From the NCBI GenBank assembly GCA_964396245.1, contig CAYNEO010000036.1, positions 1 to 38,063 on the forward strand: a stretch of DNA of 38,063 bases, read 5' to 3'. This stretch comes from CAYNEO01 sp964396245. Lineage in GTDB: Bacteria > Zixibacteria > MSB-5A5 > GN15 > FEB-12. The stretch's first letter is position 1. Every line of letters starts with the position of its first letter. A program made the position numbers and the translations under genes. Positions 35,371-38,063 of this stretch are shown piece by piece. The notes under the pieces were generated by a model. The model did not search any database. It saw only the letters and a list, made by a program, of their open reading frames with translations, and was not told where the DNA came from.

Positions 35371-37415
35371 CAAATGATAAGAAATCAGAGGATACCGCCC
35401 GACGGTTCTTGAAAACGGGCAAAGTCGGCAGTACCAACACCGCGGATCTGGTACGGCAGTGTGACCGGCTTGTGCGCCGGGAGACTCAGCACTCCATACC
35501 GAAGGCCATATCCCTCGGGAAGCGGTTCGTGACCCTGGCCAAACGTCATGATGATATGCCGCTTCAAGTCGCGTATCGTTCATTGGCATGGGCGTTTCAT
35601 GTTGGCGGGAAATACGTCAAGGCAGAGAAAGCGTACTTGCAGGCCAGGGAACTCGTTGCGGCCAAGTGGCAGATTCGCGGTAGAATTGACCGCATATTAA
35701 TTGATGTGTATATGTATCTCGGCCAGTTCGACGAGGCCCGACGGCGCGCCCGGATGGCATTGAACACCTTCCGCCGTCATGGCGCCGAGGAAGACGAGGC
35801 CAAGACCAGGGTCAACTACGGGAACCTGTTCCATCGCCAGGACCGCCACCGTGAAGCAAGTGAGCAATACGCCCGTGCCGCAGCGTTTTTCGAGACACAC
35901 GGTGGCAGCCTTGTGCTCGGATTATGCTATTACAATCAGGCCAACACGCTTGTTCAGCTATTTGATTTTGATGCGGCAGAACGGCTCTACGGCAAAGCCA
36001 AATCGATATTCGCGGATTTGGGCTACGAGTTGTATGTAAACGAGTGCGAGTACGGGCTCGCGTGGCTCAACATGCTGCGCGGCGATTACCATGTCGCCTT
36101 AAGGAAACTCTCGGTTTGTGAAGCCGCCTACCGCAAAGCAGCACAGCCGAAGGGGGAGATGCTGTGCGGGCTGGACCGGGCAGAGGCCTTCCTCGGACTC
36201 AATCTCTTTGAGGATGCGCGGCAGTCGGCTCGAGTCGCGGAACGCAAAGCGAAAAGGCTTGGCATAGGCTACGAGTCAGCGAAAGCAGCCTTCTTCCTCG
36301 CGAGAGCGTTGTATGCCCTGGGAGATGAGTCGGCGGCNNNNNNNNNNNNNNNNNNNNNNNNNNNNNNNNNNNNNNNNNNNNNNNNNNNNNNNNNNNNNNN
36401 NNNNNNNNNNNNNNNNNNNNNNNNNNNNNNNNNNNNNCATCACGACGGCGACGACTTGATCGCGTTCGTTCACGACAATGGGACTACGCGCTCGCATCGA
36501 TACCACGACGGTCGCCGGATGGTCAATGAGTTTTCCGGCTGCTGGAATATCCTGCTCGGCCGAAGTATGCTGTCGTCGGAAAACCACTCATCCGACAATG
36601 TTGCCGACGAGAGACGCTTGTTCGGCCAGATCGGTGACTGGCTGTGGGCGCCGTTGGAGATAGGATCGAATCGTGAACAGGTGTTGATCTTACCCGACGG
36701 AAAACTGGCGAATCTTCCCTGGTCGGCCATTGAGTATCAAGGGGAGCCGCTGATTTCCACGTGGAGCACGATTATATCGCCAAGCTTTCGTCACCATATC
36801 CGTGCGGCGAAGCGGCGTATCCGGTCGAAGCGAATCGACGTATTCATCGGAGATCGAAGTGGTTTGACACACACCACTCGCGAACTGTCGTTTCTGAAGC
36901 ATGTGGAGGGACGCAACGTCACCATCCACGATCCAACGACACGAGAGTCCTGGCCGAGCAGGGGAGAGGCTCAACTGTGGCATTTTACGGGCCATGCCCA
37001 GTTTCGAAGTGACAATCCGTTCTATTCGTCGCTCGCGCTTGTCGATGGCCCGATGTTTGCAGTGGATTTCCGGTTGCGTCAGTGCAACGTGGAGCTGGTG
37101 ACGCTTGCAGCATGCCGGACGGCGGGACAATCAGTTCTACCGGGTGAAGAATCTACCGGTTTGGTGCGGTCGTTGCTCGAGATGGGAGCTCGCAATGTAG
37201 TCGCCAGTCACTGGGCGGTCGCCGATGAATCAACAGCACTCTGGATGAAGATATTTTATGAGAAGATTTTTGAAGGCATGCCGACGGGCGAGTCTGTTCG
37301 GCAGGCCACCATATATGTGCGTGACGTGTATCCGTCGGCTTATCACTGGGCGGCATTTTCGCTGTTCGGCGCCGGAGGAACACGAACACGGGTTGAGGAG
37401 AGCAATAATAGGTAA
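35364..37415 (+). CDS. TPR-CHAT caspase-like protease (cassette C), interrupted by assembly gap
   Basis: ATG 35364 overlaps the preceding TAG (ATGGTAG), the same arrangement as cassette A. The N-terminal half is TPR-like and closely parallels A (FLKTGKVGSTNTADLVRQCDRL; LIDVYMYLGQFDEARRRARM). After the N run comes the CHAT domain: catalytic His codon at 36993-36995 (HFTGHAQ), Cys codon at 37113-37115 (LAACRTA), then LLEMGARNVVASHWAV and AYHWAAFSLFGAG. A 12-residue hydrophilic tail (GTRTRVEESNNR) extends past the end of A. The reading frame happens to be the same on both sides of the gap. Confidence 0.9.
   Translation: MVANDKKSEDTARRFLKTGKVGSTNTADLVRQCDRLVRRETQHSIPKAISLGKRFVTLAKRHDDMPLQVAYRSLAWAFHVGGKYVKAEKAYLQARELVAAKWQIRGRIDRILIDVYMYLGQFDEARRRARMALNTFRRHGAEEDEAKTRVNYGNLFHRQDRHREASEQYARAAAFFETHGGSLVLGLCYYNQANTLVQLFDFDAAERLYGKAKSIFADLGYELYVNECEYGLAWLNMLRGDYHVALRKLSVCEAAYRKAAQPKGEMLCGLDRAEAFLGLNLFEDARQSARVAERKAKRLGIGYESAKAAFFLARALYALGDESAXXXXXXXXXXXXXXXXXXXXXXXXXXXXXXXXXXHHDGDDLIAFVHDNGTTRSHRYHDGRRMVNEFSGCWNILLGRSMLSSENHSSDNVADERRLFGQIGDWLWAPLEIGSNREQVLILPDGKLANLPWSAIEYQGEPLISTWSTIISPSFRHHIRAAKRRIRSKRIDVFIGDRSGLTHTTRELSFLKHVEGRNVTIHDPTTRESWPSRGEAQLWHFTGHAQFRSDNPFYSSLALVDGPMFAVDFRLRQCNVELVTLAACRTAGQSVLPGEESTGLVRSLLEMGARNVVASHWAVADESTALWMKIFYEKIFEGMPTGESVRQATIYVRDVYPSAYHWAAFSLFGAGGTRTRVEESNNR
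36338..36437. other. Assembly gap (100 N) inside the cassette C TPR-CHAT gene
   Basis: Aligning flanks to cassette A (left ends near A residue 325, right begins near residue 598) implies about 270 missing residues, or roughly 800 bp, unless cassette C is truly shorter. The 100 N is a placeholder. Confidence 0.9.
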
Positions 37416-37467
37416 TTTGGGTAAAGCATCCAAGGGGAATGTACAGGTAAATGAGGAGGCAAGGGTT

Positions 37468-38063
37468 ATGAGTCTGCGAAAGATGTTAACTCGGTTAGCG
37501 CTGTTTGCGTGCATACTGGGAGGACTGATCTCACCCGGCAGTGCGAATGCAGCCAAGTTCGTTCAGTACGAACTGGTCGTAAAGATGAACGACGGGTACT
37601 CTATTGACCTAATCAATAGTCAATACGGTACCACGATTGCGGAACAATTACCACAACTGGGCGTGTATCTCTTGAATACCGCGCCCGGGGCTGATGTGGA
37701 GCAGACCTCGGCTGACATCACCGCGCTTTCCGAAGTCGAGTTCTGCACGCCAAATTACCTCGTGGATCCACTCGAGCCGGTACAGAGCAGTCTGCCGGTT
37801 TCCGATGAGTCCGGCGGTGAGAGGTACTACAGCCAGGGGGCCGCTGACCAGCTTCAAATCGAGGCCGCACACTCGTACTCAAGCGGTCAGGGCGTAAAAG
37901 TGGCCGTAATCGACGGCGGCGTGAATTACGCTCACCCAATATTGGCCGGTGAAGTCATTGGCGGATATGACTATGTGGACAATGACGCCGATCCGATGGA
38001 CGAGCCCGGCGGCAAGAACTACGGTCACGGGACCTTTGTCGCTGGAGTCATCCACCTGCTTGC
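37468..38063 (+). CDS. Exported subtilisin-like S8 protease (cassette C), cut by the window edge
   Basis: 198 residues are visible from ATG 37468, with AGGAGG (37454-37459) 8 nt upstream. Signal peptide about 1-28 (LALFACILGGLISPGSANA), I9-like propeptide about 33-100 (QYELVVKM, INSQYGTTIAEQL, CTPNYLVDPLEPVQ), then the start of the S8 domain with Asp149 (VIDGGVNYAHP) and His187 (NYGHGTFVAGVIHLL). The serine and any C-terminal domains lie beyond the edge. It parallels the cassette A protease in the propeptide and around both catalytic residues. Confidence 0.92.
   Translation, partial: MSLRKMLTRLALFACILGGLISPGSANAAKFVQYELVVKMNDGYSIDLINSQYGTTIAEQLPQLGVYLLNTAPGADVEQTSADITALSEVEFCTPNYLVDPLEPVQSSLPVSDESGGERYYSQGAADQLQIEAAHSYSSGQGVKVAVIDGGVNYAHPILAGEVIGGYDYVDNDADPMDEPGGKNYGHGTFVAGVIHLL

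Noticed and set aside
397..38063. Type III-E CRISPR locus as explanation for the TPR-CHAT and sigma genes
   Set aside because: No repeat-spacer array, no gRAMP/Cas7-11, Cas1 or reverse transcriptase is visible; only the protease and sigma logic is shared.

Overview
The window looks like a chromosomal scaffold from an uncultured member of the FCB superphylum, most like Candidatus Zixibacteria. The basis is style, not a marker gene. Secreted proteins end either in a type IX (Por) C-terminal sorting domain with the NPFNPTT...YNLLGR pattern, or in paired dockerin-like 'DITRLIDHVYL' repeats. BACON/Ig-like repeats and a cohesin-like domain with a CGWEYF core also occur, and a direct glutaminyl-tRNA synthetase is present. 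Three runs of exactly 100 N (6680-6779, 34794-34893, 36338-36437) are scaffold gaps of unknown true size.

Layout. The left edge cuts a tRNA-Gln(CUG). Cassette A (397-8924) follows: ECF-type sigma factor, zinc-finger anti-sigma-like protein, TPR-CHAT protease, and exported subtilisin-like S8 protease carrying BACON-like repeats, a cohesin-like domain and a T9SS tail. Next come a secreted M28 zinc peptidase with dockerin repeats (9193-11574), a small membrane protein, a glycerophosphodiester phosphodiesterase and glnS on the minus strand, then a GH15 glucoamylase/trehalase-type hydrolase with a glucose-dehydrogenase-like SDR. An aquaporin (minus) precedes a six-gene minus-strand operon for a group 3b NAD(P)-linked [NiFe] hydrogenase (18649-23655). 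That operon contains a stand-alone cyclic-nucleotide-binding protein and has a perfect CRP-type operator in its promoter. Divergent from it is a tandem DsrC/TusE-like protein. Two secreted proteins follow: a duplicated-domain T9SS protein and an FG-GAP propeller with dockerin repeats. Cassette B (28541-33942) and cassette C (34267 to the right edge) stand head to tail and repeat the gene order of cassette A.

How it works together. The outstanding system is the triplicated cassette sigma - anti-sigma-like - TPR-CHAT - exported S8 protease. All visible catalytic residues are intact: the CHAT His/Cys dyads in all three copies, the full Asp/His/Ser triads in subtilases A and B, and Asp/His in C, where the Ser lies beyond the window. 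Gene order, the stop/start overlap between genes 2 and 3, and a promoter-region motif (A and C) are conserved. By analogy with type III-E CRISPR, where a TPR-CHAT protease (Csx29) cleaves Csx30 that partners an RpoE-like sigma, I infer a CRISPR-independent circuit: the TPR region senses a cue, CHAT cleaves the anti-sigma-like protein, sigma is released and amplifies the cassette, and the S8 protease is exported. This is inference; the gene content and motifs are directly visible.

The hydrogenase operon suggests NAD(P)H-linked H2 or sulfur-redox metabolism in an anaerobic or facultative cell, possibly under CRP-family control. Many exported proteins carry dockerin-like or T9SS ends, and at least one carries a cohesin-like domain, which suggests an elaborate cell surface.
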